A stretch of 64,000 nt of DNA from Nocardia vulneris (GTDB lineage Bacteria > Actinomycetota > Actinomycetes > Mycobacteriales > Mycobacteriaceae): positions 186,001 to 250,000 of the forward strand of contig NZ_BDCI01000023.1 of assembly GCF_001613425.1 (NCBI RefSeq), read 5' to 3'. The stretch's first letter is position 1. Every line of letters starts with the position of its first letter. A model generated the notes under the pieces. It searched no databases. It was not told where the DNA came from and saw only the letters and a program-made list of their open reading frames with translations. The translations under genes and the position numbers were made by a program. Positions 1-6,470 of this stretch are shown in pieces.

Positions 1-41
1 TGCCATCGGCCGGATTGGGTTGTGCGGGTTGAGCATTGATT

Positions 42-59
42 TGGTCGGACGACCGACCA
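42..59. promoter_or_regulatory. inverted repeat upstream of the peptide array
   Basis: TGGTCGGACGACCGACCA is a perfect 7-bp inverted repeat with a 4-base centre, followed by an AT-rich stretch (about 60-95) unusual for this GC-rich DNA. It could be a TetR-type operator or the terminator of a gene left of the window; there is no clean T-run, so an operator is slightly favoured. No regulator gene is visible nearby. Confidence 0.3.
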
Positions 60-145
60 GTTAATTATTGAGTAGCCATATTCTATTTAAATGAAGTCCG
101 GAGCGAGGCGACTTCGTTTAATTTCCCGACACGCCGGGTCGGATC

Positions 146-162
146 GTCACGTGCCACGTGAC
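146..162. promoter_or_regulatory. perfect inverted repeat in the leader of peptide gene 1
   Basis: GTCACGTGCCACGTGAC has 7-bp arms and a 3-base centre. It lies 60 bp before the first peptide start and just before GGCATGATC (167-175), a sequence also found before peptide gene 3 and, in altered form, before gene 5. It may be an operator over the -35 region of the array promoter. No cognate regulator is visible in the window. Confidence 0.35.
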
Positions 163-221
163 AGTTGGCATGATCACCAGCGCTAAGTCATCCATGGATC
201 GACCTACAAACAGGAGGAACA

Positions 222-308
222 ATGCTGCTGCCCGTGGTTGGAAGTATGGCCGGTGCCGCTATTGCTGCGCTTACCGTCATCCTCGGCATCATCATCGCGG
301 TCATCTAG
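222..308 (+). CDS. uncharged hydrophobic 28-residue peptide, subtype A, copy 1
   Basis: The peptide starts MLLPVVGSMAGAAIA and ends in a run of Ile, Val, Leu and Ala. It has no Lys, Arg, His, Asp or Glu. Small residues at G7, G11, A15 and at G22, A26 are spaced four apart, the glycine-zipper pattern of packed membrane helices. The start is fixed by AGGAGGAAC six bases upstream. It encodes exactly the same peptide as copy 2 although six codons differ silently, which is strong evidence for translation and selection. There is no secretion signal or modification gene nearby. A membrane-active peptide, a type I toxin or a mycomembrane component are all possible. I do not recognise the family. Confidence 0.8.
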   Translation: MLLPVVGSMAGAAIAALTVILGIIIAVI

Positions 309-337
309 CACTCCGTTCAGACCGAGTTCGTGAAACT

Positions 338-393
338 GCCTCCGGTGTGAGGCGACCTCGGCTAAGTTCCTGAAATGTCGAGGTAGTTCGACA
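338..393 (+). ncRNA. conserved double hairpin of spacer 1
   Basis: Hairpin one is GCCTC (338-342) with GAGGC (349-353) and a 6-base loop. Hairpin two is CCTCG (356-360) with CGAGG (379-383), extendable by two pairs including one G-U. GTTCGACA follows at 386-393. The other three spacers have the same arrangement with different paired bases. Likely a structured part of the transcript; its function is unknown. Confidence 0.55.
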
Positions 394-460
394 TCTCTGA
401 TATCGGCAGCGGCACTCCGTCGCTGCGCGATCACTAGCTCTACCGACAACAGGAGGAACA

Positions 461-547
461 ATGCTTCTGCCCGTGGTTGGAAGTATGGCCGGTGCTGCCA
501 TTGCGGCTCTTACCGTGATCCTCGGCATCATCATCGCGGTCATCTAG
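461..547 (+). CDS. uncharged hydrophobic 28-residue peptide, subtype A, copy 2
   Basis: Identical in protein sequence to copy 1. Codons 2, 12, 13, 15, 16 and 19 differ, all silently. AGGAGGAACA directly precedes the ATG. The subtype A features that separate it from copies 3-5 are V5, M9, A10, I14, T18 and I25. One hydrophobic helix would cover nearly the whole peptide, with Pro4 near the N terminus as a cap. The complete absence of charge sets it apart from cationic leaderless bacteriocins and from the acidic PorA-type channel peptides of corynebacteria. Function unknown. Confidence 0.8.
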   Translation: MLLPVVGSMAGAAIAALTVILGIIIAVI

Positions 548-572
548 CTTCCCCAGCTGGCTGAGCTCTCCC

Positions 573-619
573 CGCCTCTCGTCCGAGGCGATCCTCGGTC
601 GATTTCCTCTCCGGCCGAG
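573..619 (+). ncRNA. conserved double hairpin of spacer 2
   Basis: CGCCTC (573-578) pairs with GAGGCG (585-590) around a 6-base loop. CTCGGTCG (594-601) pairs with CGGCCGAG (612-619) using one G-U pair. The second stem has other bases than in spacers 3 and 4 yet stays paired. TTTGACA follows at 624-630 and here also forms a good -35 box. Confidence 0.55.
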
Positions 620-624
620 ATGGT

Positions 625-654
625 TTGACATTCTGAAATCGGGAGTGGCATGAT
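625..654 (+). promoter_or_regulatory. candidate sigma70-type promoter for peptide gene 3
   Basis: TTGACA (625-630), 18 bases, then CATGAT (649-654). The -35 box is perfect and the -10 box matches TATAAT at four of six positions. The predicted start leaves a leader of about 40 bases before the ATG at 700. The other spacers have GTTCGACA in place of GTTTGACA and poorer -10 boxes, so this unit may carry the strongest internal promoter. Confidence 0.45.
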
Positions 655-699
655 CGCCGCTGCTCGATTAAATGGTTCAACCGACAAACAGGAGGAACA

Positions 700-786
700 A
701 TGCTTCTGCCCGGTGTTGGTAGTTTTCTGGGTGCAGCCGTCGCGGCCCTGGGTGTGATTCTGGGGATCATCGTCGCGGTCGTCTAG
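700..786 (+). CDS. uncharged hydrophobic 28-residue peptide, subtype B, copy 3
   Basis: Starts MLLPGVGSFLGAAVAALG. It has no charged residue. The zipper is fuller than in subtype A: G7, G11, A15 and then G18, G22, A26, two groups of small residues four apart. Such spacing favours close helix-helix packing and oligomers in a membrane. GGAGGAAC precedes the ATG. It encodes the same peptide as copy 5, with six codons differing silently (positions 12, 14, 18, 21, 22, 26). No maturation, transport or immunity gene adjoins the array. Function unknown. Confidence 0.8.
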   Translation: MLLPGVGSFLGAAVAALGVILGIIVAVV

Positions 787-821
787 TCAGCGCCTTCGGC
801 ACTGCTAGCTGAGATCGCCAC

Positions 822-878
822 CGCCTCCCATCTGAGGCGCCCTCGATCCGAATTCTGTGTGATCGAGGATGTTCGACA
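822..878 (+). ncRNA. conserved double hairpin of spacer 3
   Basis: CGCCTC (822-827) pairs with GAGGCG (834-839). CCTCGATC (841-848) pairs perfectly with GATCGAGG (861-868). GTTCGACA follows at 871-878. Spacer 3 is the shortest: the segment carrying GGCATGATC in other units is missing, so gene 4 probably depends on read-through. Confidence 0.55.
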
Positions 879-910
879 ATCAATGGATCGACCGACAAAC
901 AGGAGAAACA

Positions 911-997
911 ATGCTTCTGCCCGGTGTTGGTAGTTTCTTGGGTGCTGCCGTTGCGGCCCTCGGCGTGATTCTCGGCATCATCGTCGCCGTCATCTAG
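911..997 (+). CDS. uncharged hydrophobic 28-residue peptide, subtype B, copy 4
   Basis: Differs from copies 3 and 5 only by Ile instead of Val at residue 28. Against copy 5 there are six silent changes and that single conservative replacement. Its Shine-Dalgarno box is AGGAGAAACA, one base weaker than in the other units, and its spacer lacks the promoter-like element, so it may be made at a lower level. A perfect 7-bp hairpin (1006-1027) follows the stop codon at once. The small-xxx-small pattern of subtype B is intact. Function unknown. Confidence 0.8.
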   Translation: MLLPGVGSFLGAAVAALGVILGIIVAVI

Positions 998-1005
998 TTG
1001 ACGCC

Positions 1006-1027
1006 GCCCGGCTACATCGTGCCGGGC
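1006..1027 (+). terminator. hairpin directly after peptide gene 4
   Basis: GCCCGGC (1006-1012) pairs with GCCGGGC (1021-1027) around an 8-base loop. Only TTC follows, with no T-run, so it would be a weak or partial terminator or an mRNA 3'-end stabiliser. Confidence 0.4.
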
Positions 1028-1084
1028 TTCATGAGGAATCGGACTACTTCCAGCTGGAGTCTCCGAGCCTGTTGAAATCTGCAT

Positions 1085-1140
1085 CGCCTCGACTGCGAGG
1101 CGTCCTCGACGAGCATTCGACACGTCGAGGTAGTTCGACA
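1085..1140 (+). ncRNA. conserved double hairpin of spacer 4
   Basis: CGCCTC (1085-1090) pairs with GAGGCG (1097-1102). CCTCGACG (1104-1111) pairs perfectly with CGTCGAGG (1123-1130). TTCGACA follows at 1134-1140 and GGCATCATC at 1160-1168. Compared with spacer 3, paired positions in the second stem have changed together (ATC/GAT to ACG/CGT). Confidence 0.55.
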
Positions 1141-1211
1141 GACTGAATGCCACTGAGCTGGCATCATCACTACTTTTCCGACAGTGGTTAGACCGACAAA
1201 CAGGAGGAACA

Positions 1212-1298
1212 ATGCTTCTGCCCGGTGTTGGTAGTTTTCTGGGTGCGGCCGTGGCGGCCCTGGGCGTGATTCTCGGAATCATCGTCGCCGTCGTCTAG
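1212..1298 (+). CDS. uncharged hydrophobic 28-residue peptide, subtype B, copy 5
   Basis: Encodes the same peptide as copy 3 with six silent codon differences. AGGAGGAAC lies six bases before the ATG. It is the last unit, followed 47 bases later by a strong intrinsic terminator. As in the other copies there is no charge and no Cys, Trp, Tyr or His; the only polar side chain is Ser8. That makes covalent modification of the lanthipeptide or lasso type unlikely and a bare transmembrane helix likely. Function unknown. Confidence 0.8.
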   Translation: MLLPGVGSFLGAAVAALGVILGIIVAVV

Positions 1299-1345
1299 TT
1301 GTCACCTCTGACTGGCTACTGATCCAGTCAGCACAGAACGAAATC

Positions 1346-1383
1346 GTGCCGGACGACTGCAGCGTCCGGCACGCTTCTTTTTA
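1346..1383 (+). terminator. intrinsic terminator closing the peptide array
   Basis: GTGCCGGACG (1346-1355) pairs perfectly with CGTCCGGCAC (1363-1372) over a 7-base loop, followed by GCTTCTTTTTA. This is a textbook Rho-independent terminator, rare in such GC-rich genomes, and marks the 3' end of the peptide transcript. Confidence 0.85.
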
Positions 1384-1733
1384 TCCGGTTGAGTTCGGCT
1401 CCGGGGGATTGTTGTAGCCGAACAGTGAAATAGATTGTGTTCATTTCAGGCCCGGTGCGGCTGGCTCCCGATGATGTAGCTCGGAGTCTCCGGCCGTGTG
1501 TGGGGTCGTGCGTCGGGGCTCGAATATCACCAGTGCGGGCATATCGTGCGCGGCCGGCACCCGGGTAGATGGGCCTGCTGCGGTGCTTGCCCGCCGACCA
1601 CCGTCGAGCGCTGCGCCGCGGTTCGCCTCAGTGCACGTAACCTGTTGGCCCCCATACGCATCGGAGGACCGGGGCGGCCCGTACGCAGGCCACACCCGGT
1701 CCTCCGGAGCGTCGAACTATCGGTGGTGGGGAA
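1384..1733. other. non-coding gap with one long hairpin
   Basis: No gene is supported in these 350 bases. CGGAGGACCGG (1662-1672) and CCGGTCCTCCG (1696-1706) form a perfect 11-bp stem just past the 3' end of the minus-strand esterase gene. It probably ends that transcript although no T-run follows on the minus strand. Confidence 0.5.
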
Positions 1734-2819
1734 TTACTCTTGCACGCCCATGCCGTGCGCGAGGGTCGGCCAGGACAGCTTCAGCTCGTCCTGCCAGTAG
1801 CCCCACGAATGCGTCCCGGTGTCGTGAATGGTGAAGGTGGCGGGAATGCCCAGCGAATCCAGTTTCGTCTTCAGGTTCTGGGTGCAGTGGGCCGTGGCCG
1901 CCTCGATCAGGCCACCGATGATGATCTGATTGGCCAGGCCGTTCGGGCCGGGCTGCGTGTGCGGTCCGTCCAGGGTGTCGTATCGACCCGGCATGCCATT
2001 ACCCGAGGAGATATACAGTTCGGTGCCGCGCAGGCCCTCCGCGTTGACGTAAGGGTCGTTGGCGACCCATTCCCGTGAACCGGTCGGCCCCCACATGTTC
2101 TCGTGGCTGGCGCCGCCGTAACCATCGACGACGAACTTCACGAATCGCGAACCGAGCGGGTCGCTGGTCTGTGCGCAACCGCTGTACGCGGCCGCCACGT
2201 TGTAGAGACCCGGTTTGGCGATAGGCAAGGCGAGCACGGTGGTCGCGGAGGTCGAGATACCCGCGATGCCGTTCACGCCATTCGTGCCGAGTGCCGCATC
2301 GATGATCGGCGGCAACTCTTCGGTCAGATAGGTCTTCCATTTGTTGCGGCCGAGTACCGGATCGTCCTTGATCCAGTCGGTGTAGTAACTGAACATCCCG
2401 CCGATCGGCAGGATCAGGTTCACGTTTTTGTCCGCCATGAACGCGCGGGCGTCGCTCTGCGCCTGCCAGGAAGCGATGTCGATACCGCCGCCCGCGCCGC
2501 TCAGCAGATACAGGCTCGGGCGCGGTTTGGACGTATCGGCGGGGCGCTGGATTTCGACCGGAAAGGTCTTGTCCATCGCCGCAGAATAAACCTGAAGTCG
2601 GATATTGCGGTCGTCGATGGTCTCTGTGTCGGTTATCCGAGATCCATCCGGCGCGGTAACCGAAGTGGTCAGCAGTTTGGCATCGGTGGCCGGGTCGGCC
2701 GTTGCCGCCGATACACCCAGTGCGGTCATTGCGCAGGCGAGCAGTCCGGTCGCCGCGAGGGAGGCTACGGAACGTGATCTGCGGGAGTTGTGTGCTTCTG
2801 CGTTTACGCTCCAATTCAT
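1734..2819 (-). CDS. secreted Ag85/mycolyltransferase-like esterase
   Basis: A 361-residue alpha/beta hydrolase of the antigen 85 (esterase D) type, which in mycolata transfers mycolic acids onto trehalose and arabinogalactan outside the cell. Residues 1-43 form a signal peptide (RRSRS, a hydrophobic stretch, then cleavage near ATADP). The nucleophile motif is GISTSA with Ser189. GTHSWGYW near the C terminus matches the catalytic His region of Ag85 (HSWxYW). The ATG at 2819 was chosen because it gives a normal signal peptide, although its Shine-Dalgarno box is poor; ATG starts further upstream (up to 2900) add residues without signal character. It could act on other esters; true mycolyltransferase activity is inferred. 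Confidence 0.8.
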   Translation of the reverse strand: MNWSVNAEAHNSRRSRSVASLAATGLLACAMTALGVSAATADPATDAKLLTTSVTAPDGSRITDTETIDDRNIRLQVYSAAMDKTFPVEIQRPADTSKPRPSLYLLSGAGGGIDIASWQAQSDARAFMADKNVNLILPIGGMFSYYTDWIKDDPVLGRNKWKTYLTEELPPIIDAALGTNGVNGIAGISTSATTVLALPIAKPGLYNVAAAYSGCAQTSDPLGSRFVKFVVDGYGGASHENMWGPTGSREWVANDPYVNAEGLRGTELYISSGNGMPGRYDTLDGPHTQPGPNGLANQIIIGGLIEAATAHCTQNLKTKLDSLGIPATFTIHDTGTHSWGYWQDELKLSWPTLAHGMGVQE

Positions 2820-3146
2820 AGGACAAGCTTTTAGCACGCCGTTCGGATCGCACATGCGGCGACACGAAGCAATGTCCGAATTACGTAGAATCCTGGGCAA
2901 ACTGGTCAGTTGTCATAGGTGCCGTTCCGGAAGCTGCCAAGGGGCACAACGTTCTTCGCCGCGTCAACGGTCCCCGGTCGTCCACGGTGGAAATCTCCGC
3001 GGCAATTCGCCACGTCCGGCCGCGAATGCGCGCAGATATCCGGGTACGGAACGGATGCACTTGGTACTTCATGGAAGTCCTTGGGTACCATCTGCGCCGG
3101 GGTATTCAGCCCCGACATCCGATCGAGCTCTCCGAAGGGTGAATTC
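2820..3146. promoter_or_regulatory. divergent intergenic region, esterase / hemophore-like gene
   Basis: About 330 bases between two divergent genes for exported proteins, so it must hold both promoters. No clear IdeR/Fur-like palindrome or consensus -10 box could be picked out. The only clear signal is the GAAGGG ribosome site (3134-3139) of the plus-strand gene. Confidence 0.4.
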
Positions 3147-3539
3147 ATGAAGATGCTCAACCCGCGTTACGCCTTCGCTTCTCTCGCCATCACCGGTATC
3201 GCCGCCGGCGCCTCGCTGTTCGGCACCGGAATTGCCGCGGCGGATATGATCGACGATCTCGCTCCGCTGCTGAGCTCGGAATGCTCCTTCAAGCAGATCG
3301 ACGCCGCGATCCATCAGGACGCGCCGGAGATGGCCGCGAAGCTCGACGCCTCGCCGGTGCAGAAAATGGCGCTGGAGGCGGCCTACAACATGCCGACCGA
3401 CGTGCGTGTGAAGACGTTCCAGGAGTTCACCGCGCAGAAGAAGAGCGGCGTGGAGACCCCGCTCGACGCCATGAGCCCGGACCTGGGCGACAAGATGACG
3501 AAGATCAGCACCTCCTGCAAGACGTTCCCGCAGTCGTAG
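3147..3539 (+). CDS. exported hemophore-like protein (Rv0203/Rv1174c type)
   Basis: A 130-residue protein with a clear Sec signal peptide (residues 1-33, a hydrophobic core ending GTGIAAADM). The mature part is small and helical with two cysteines, one early (SSECSFKQ) and one near the end (STSCKTFP), probably forming a disulfide. Length and layout match the hemophore-related family that binds heme outside mycobacterial cells and passes it to membrane transporters. The start at 3147 has GAAGGG eight bases upstream and gives the right signal length. No MmpL-type importer is nearby, so heme binding here is inferred from the family. The gene stands alone. Confidence 0.75.
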   Translation: MKMLNPRYAFASLAITGIAAGASLFGTGIAAADMIDDLAPLLSSECSFKQIDAAIHQDAPEMAAKLDASPVQKMALEAAYNMPTDVRVKTFQEFTAQKKSGVETPLDAMSPDLGDKMTKISTSCKTFPQS

Positions 3540-3699
3540 TTTCGCGCTAGCACTACTTGGGCACTCGCGCTGTTCGACGGACAGTGGGTGGGCAGGTCGG
3601 CGTTCGCGCCCCGGCGGGGACGCCACCGGCCCTGCTCTCGACCGACCCCGCGGGTCGGCTGTCGATCACCGCGGCGCACGCGTGCCTAGGATCGCAGGC

Positions 3700-4998
3700 A
3701 TGCCCGTTTCCACTACTGCTGCCACGGCCACCGGGTTGTGCGCGTTCGTCGACGAATCGCCCTCGCCCTTTCACGTCTGCCGAACGGTGGCAGCGGAACT
3801 GGAAGCCGCCGGGTTCACCCGGCTGGCCGAGGCGGACCCGTGGCCGGTGGACGGGTCCGGTAAGCATTTCGTGGTGCGCGGTGGTTCGCTGATCGCCTGG
3901 GCCGCCGCCGATGCCGCGGGGGTGACGCCGTTCCGGGTGGTCGGCGCGCACACCGACAGCCCGAATCTGCGCGTCAAACAGCATCCGGACCTGGCGTCGG
4001 CGGGCTGGCAGCTGGTCGGCCTGGAGCCCTACGGCGGCGCCTGGCTGAACTCCTGGCTGGACCGCGAACTCGGGATCTCCGGGCGGCTGAGCGTGCGCGA
4101 CGGAGATGCGGTGCGCGAGAAGCTGGTTCGCATCGATGATCCGATTCTGCGGGTGCCGCAGCTGGCCATTCACCTGTCCGACGATCGCAAGGGCGTCGCA
4201 CTGGATCCGCAGCGGCACGTGAACGCGGTGTGGGGTGTCGGCCGGGAGCCGCGCTCGTTCCTCGAATTCGTCGCCGAGCACGCCGATCTCGACCCCGCTG
4301 CGGTGCTCGGCTGGGAACTGATGACGCACGACCTGGCGCCGAGCCGGATCGTCGGCCGCGACCTCGATCTGGTCAGCGCACCGCGCCTGGACAACCAAGG
4401 CACCTGCTACGCCGGTCTGCAGGCCTTCCTCGCCGCGGTCGCCGACCCCGGTGCCGCGATTCCGGTGCTCGTCATGTTCGACCACGAGGAGGTCGGCAGT
4501 CAGTCCGATCGCGGCGCCCAGTCCGATCTGCTGCCCCGCGTGCTGGAACGGATCGTGCTCGCCCGCGGCGGCGACCGCACCGAATACCTTGCCTCGCTGG
4601 CCGGTTCGGTGGTCGCCTCGGGCGATATGGCGCATGCGACGCATCCGAACTACCCGGAGCGGCACGAGCCCGCGCACCGGATCGCGGTGAACGGCGGGCC
4701 GGTGCTCAAGGTCAACCAGAATCTGCGTTACGCCACCGATGCGGCCGGAGCCGGCGCGTTCGCGCTGGCCTGCGCGCAGGCCGGAGTTCCGTTGCAGCGC
4801 TACGTGCATCGCGCCGATCTGCCCTGTGGCTCGACGATCGGCCCGATGACGGCCGCGGGCACCGGCATCACGACGGTCGACGTCGGCGCGGCTCAGCTGG
4901 CGATGCATTCGGCGCGCGAAGTGATGGGCGCCGCCGATGTGCCCGCCTACGCCGCGGCGTTGGCCGCTTTCCTCACGCCCGCCGCCACCGGGCGGTAG
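3700..4998 (+). CDS. apeB: M18 family metallo-aminopeptidase
   Basis: A cytosolic 432-residue aminopeptidase of peptidase family M18, which removes N-terminal, often acidic, residues with two bound metal ions. Metal-site motifs are visible: GAHTDSPN near residue 80, FDHEEVGSQS in the middle and the CGSTIGPMTA segment near the end, all typical of M18. The length fits the family (Rv0800 pepC has 433 residues). ATG 3700 follows GGATCGCAGGC; a GTG at 3682 would add six residues. It is the left edge of the block that follows mycobacterial order into purL. Its 3' end overlaps the convergent GT87 gene by 52 bases. Confidence 0.9.
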   Translation: MPVSTTAATATGLCAFVDESPSPFHVCRTVAAELEAAGFTRLAEADPWPVDGSGKHFVVRGGSLIAWAAADAAGVTPFRVVGAHTDSPNLRVKQHPDLASAGWQLVGLEPYGGAWLNSWLDRELGISGRLSVRDGDAVREKLVRIDDPILRVPQLAIHLSDDRKGVALDPQRHVNAVWGVGREPRSFLEFVAEHADLDPAAVLGWELMTHDLAPSRIVGRDLDLVSAPRLDNQGTCYAGLQAFLAAVADPGAAIPVLVMFDHEEVGSQSDRGAQSDLLPRVLERIVLARGGDRTEYLASLAGSVVASGDMAHATHPNYPERHEPAHRIAVNGGPVLKVNQNLRYATDAAGAGAFALACAQAGVPLQRYVHRADLPCGSTIGPMTAAGTGITTVDVGAAQLAMHSAREVMGAADVPAYAAALAAFLTPAATGR

Positions 4999-6272
4999 GT
5001 GAGCACCGCGACGACGAAGACGGCGAGGGTGGCCAGTACGTAGCTGCTGCCGATGAGCTGCTGCCACCACGCCCAGTCGAGTTCCTTGTCGTCGGAGTGC
5101 GGCAGCAGCCACTGCGGTCCGATCAGGAACATGACGGTCAGCGCGCCGACGCAGCCGAGGAACACCGGCGAACGCTTGCCGCGCACGATCACGTCCGCGG
5201 TCACCACCGCGGCGGGCGCGATCCACACCCAGTGGTGCGACCAGGAGACCGGCGAAACCAGCAGCACCGCAGCCGCATTCACCAGCAGTGCGGCCACGGT
5301 GGCGCCCGCGTCGATCAGCCTGCGCATCCAGACCGCGGCCAGCGCGACCGCGACCAGCGACAGCGCGATCCACAGCACGGTGGCCGCCGAGTCGGGCAGA
5401 CCGAGCCGGAACGCCATGCCCTTGATCGACTGGTTGCCCGCGAAGTAGGGCGGGCCGATCCGGCCGGTGTCGGCCAGCGTGTGGAACCAGTACTCGGTCG
5501 AATCGCTGGGGAACAACAGAAAACCCAGACCCACCGCCGCGATCGCCGAGACGATCAGCGTGCCCGCCGCCTTCCAGTCCTTGCGCAGCAGGAAGTACAG
5601 CAGGTACCCGCCGGGGATCAGCTTCACCGACACCGCGATGCCGATCAGCATGCCGCGCGGCCAGAATGGCTTGCGCACCAGGCAATCCAGCGTGACGGCG
5701 GCCATCAGCACCAGGTTGATCTGGCCGAAACCGAAGGTCTGGCGCAGCGGTTCGAAGGTTTGCAGCAGCGCGACCGCGCCGATCACCAGGGTCCACATGG
5801 TGACCTTGGGCAGCCCCGGCCGGATCCGCGCGAGCACCAGCCACAGCGTGATCGCCAGGCTTGCCAGCGAACTCGTCAGCACGATCACCTCGGCGACCGG
5901 CAGCGCGATCAGCGCGAGCGGGGCGAAGAACAGCGCGGCCAGCGGGGGATAGGTGAACGGCAGGCCGATGCCGGCCACCGGCGGCATCGGGCCGTACAGC
6001 TCGCCGTCGTCGAGCCAGACCCGGGCACCGTTGCGGTACACCTGTAGATCGATGTAGCCGGACCACCAGTGCACGGCCAGCGACAGCACCGCGGACGCGG
6101 CGAACAGGCCGATGGCGAGCAGGAGCCAGCGCAGTTGGTCACCGGACAGCGGAACGCGCACCTGGGCAGTCGACTCGGTGGTGGTGCCATCCTGCCCGTC
6201 GTGCTCGGCAACCGGCCCGGCCTTCGCGACAACCGGCTCAGCGGAATCCGCGATCCCCGATCGTTCGTTCAC
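4947..6272 (-). CDS. GT87 family polyprenol-phosphate mannosyltransferase-like membrane protein
   Basis: A 441-residue multi-spanning protein of the GT-C type (DUF2029/GT87). Homologues such as mycobacterial PimE and Rv2181 add alpha-1,2-mannose to lipoglycans from polyprenol phosphate on the outer face of the membrane. A polar N-terminal tail of about 55 residues precedes some ten hydrophobic segments. The first outer loop has YIDLQVYRNGARVW with the acidic residue expected of GT-C catalytic loops, and GQINLVLM and GNQSIKG are family-like. GTG 6272 was chosen as start; the reading frame is open further upstream but loses family character. The acceptor cannot be told from sequence. Confidence 0.75.
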   Translation of the reverse strand: MNERSGIADSAEPVVAKAGPVAEHDGQDGTTTESTAQVRVPLSGDQLRWLLLAIGLFAASAVLSLAVHWWSGYIDLQVYRNGARVWLDDGELYGPMPPVAGIGLPFTYPPLAALFFAPLALIALPVAEVIVLTSSLASLAITLWLVLARIRPGLPKVTMWTLVIGAVALLQTFEPLRQTFGFGQINLVLMAAVTLDCLVRKPFWPRGMLIGIAVSVKLIPGGYLLYFLLRKDWKAAGTLIVSAIAAVGLGFLLFPSDSTEYWFHTLADTGRIGPPYFAGNQSIKGMAFRLGLPDSAATVLWIALSLVAVALAAVWMRRLIDAGATVAALLVNAAAVLLVSPVSWSHHWVWIAPAAVVTADVIVRGKRSPVFLGCVGALTVMFLIGPQWLLPHSDDKELDWAWWQQLIGSSYVLATLAVFVVAVLTYRPVAAGVRKAANAAA

Positions 6273-6470
6273 GGGCCCAGAGTAACTGTGTGGGACGGTG
6301 TGACCCGCGTCGGCGCGCGTGGGCACCCGCGCGGGCTGTGACCGGGCGCACAGGAAAACGGCGAACCGGGCGTGAGGTGTATGCGGCCCGGTGCCCACGA
6401 ACCGTGACGGCTAAACTTCCAGGCGAATCCCCAGCTTCGCGCTCCCGGCCCGAAAGGACCCTGGTACCCC

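Larger units (their letters stand above)
222..1298 (+). repeat. tandem array of five small-peptide gene units
   Basis: Five units, each a Shine-Dalgarno box (AGGAGGAACA or one-base variants), a 28-codon ORF and a spacer of 124 to 214 bp. The sequence ACCGACAAACAGGAGGAAC, or close to it, precedes every start. The four internal spacers share a CGCCTC-N6-GAGGCG hairpin, then a CCTCG...CGAGG hairpin, then GTTCGACA. A degenerate piece of the same spacer (GAGGCGACTTCG, about 96-107) lies upstream of gene 1 and may be the remnant of a sixth unit. The array is closed by a terminator at 1346-1383, so one polycistronic mRNA is possible, though some units also carry promoter-like sequence. Confidence 0.85.

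Noticed and set aside
204..1282. Minus-strand open frames of 60-170 residues across the peptide array
   Set aside because: They repeat because the DNA repeats, have no ribosome sites, and the silent-change pattern follows the plus-strand 28-codon frames.
222..1298. Peptide array as a lanthipeptide or lasso precursor cluster
   Set aside because: The peptides have no Cys or leader/core division, only one Ser and at most one Thr, and no modification or transport genes adjoin.
3553..6066. 837-residue minus-strand frame
   Set aside because: It runs antisense to apeB and out of frame with the GT87 gene; both true genes have clear families.
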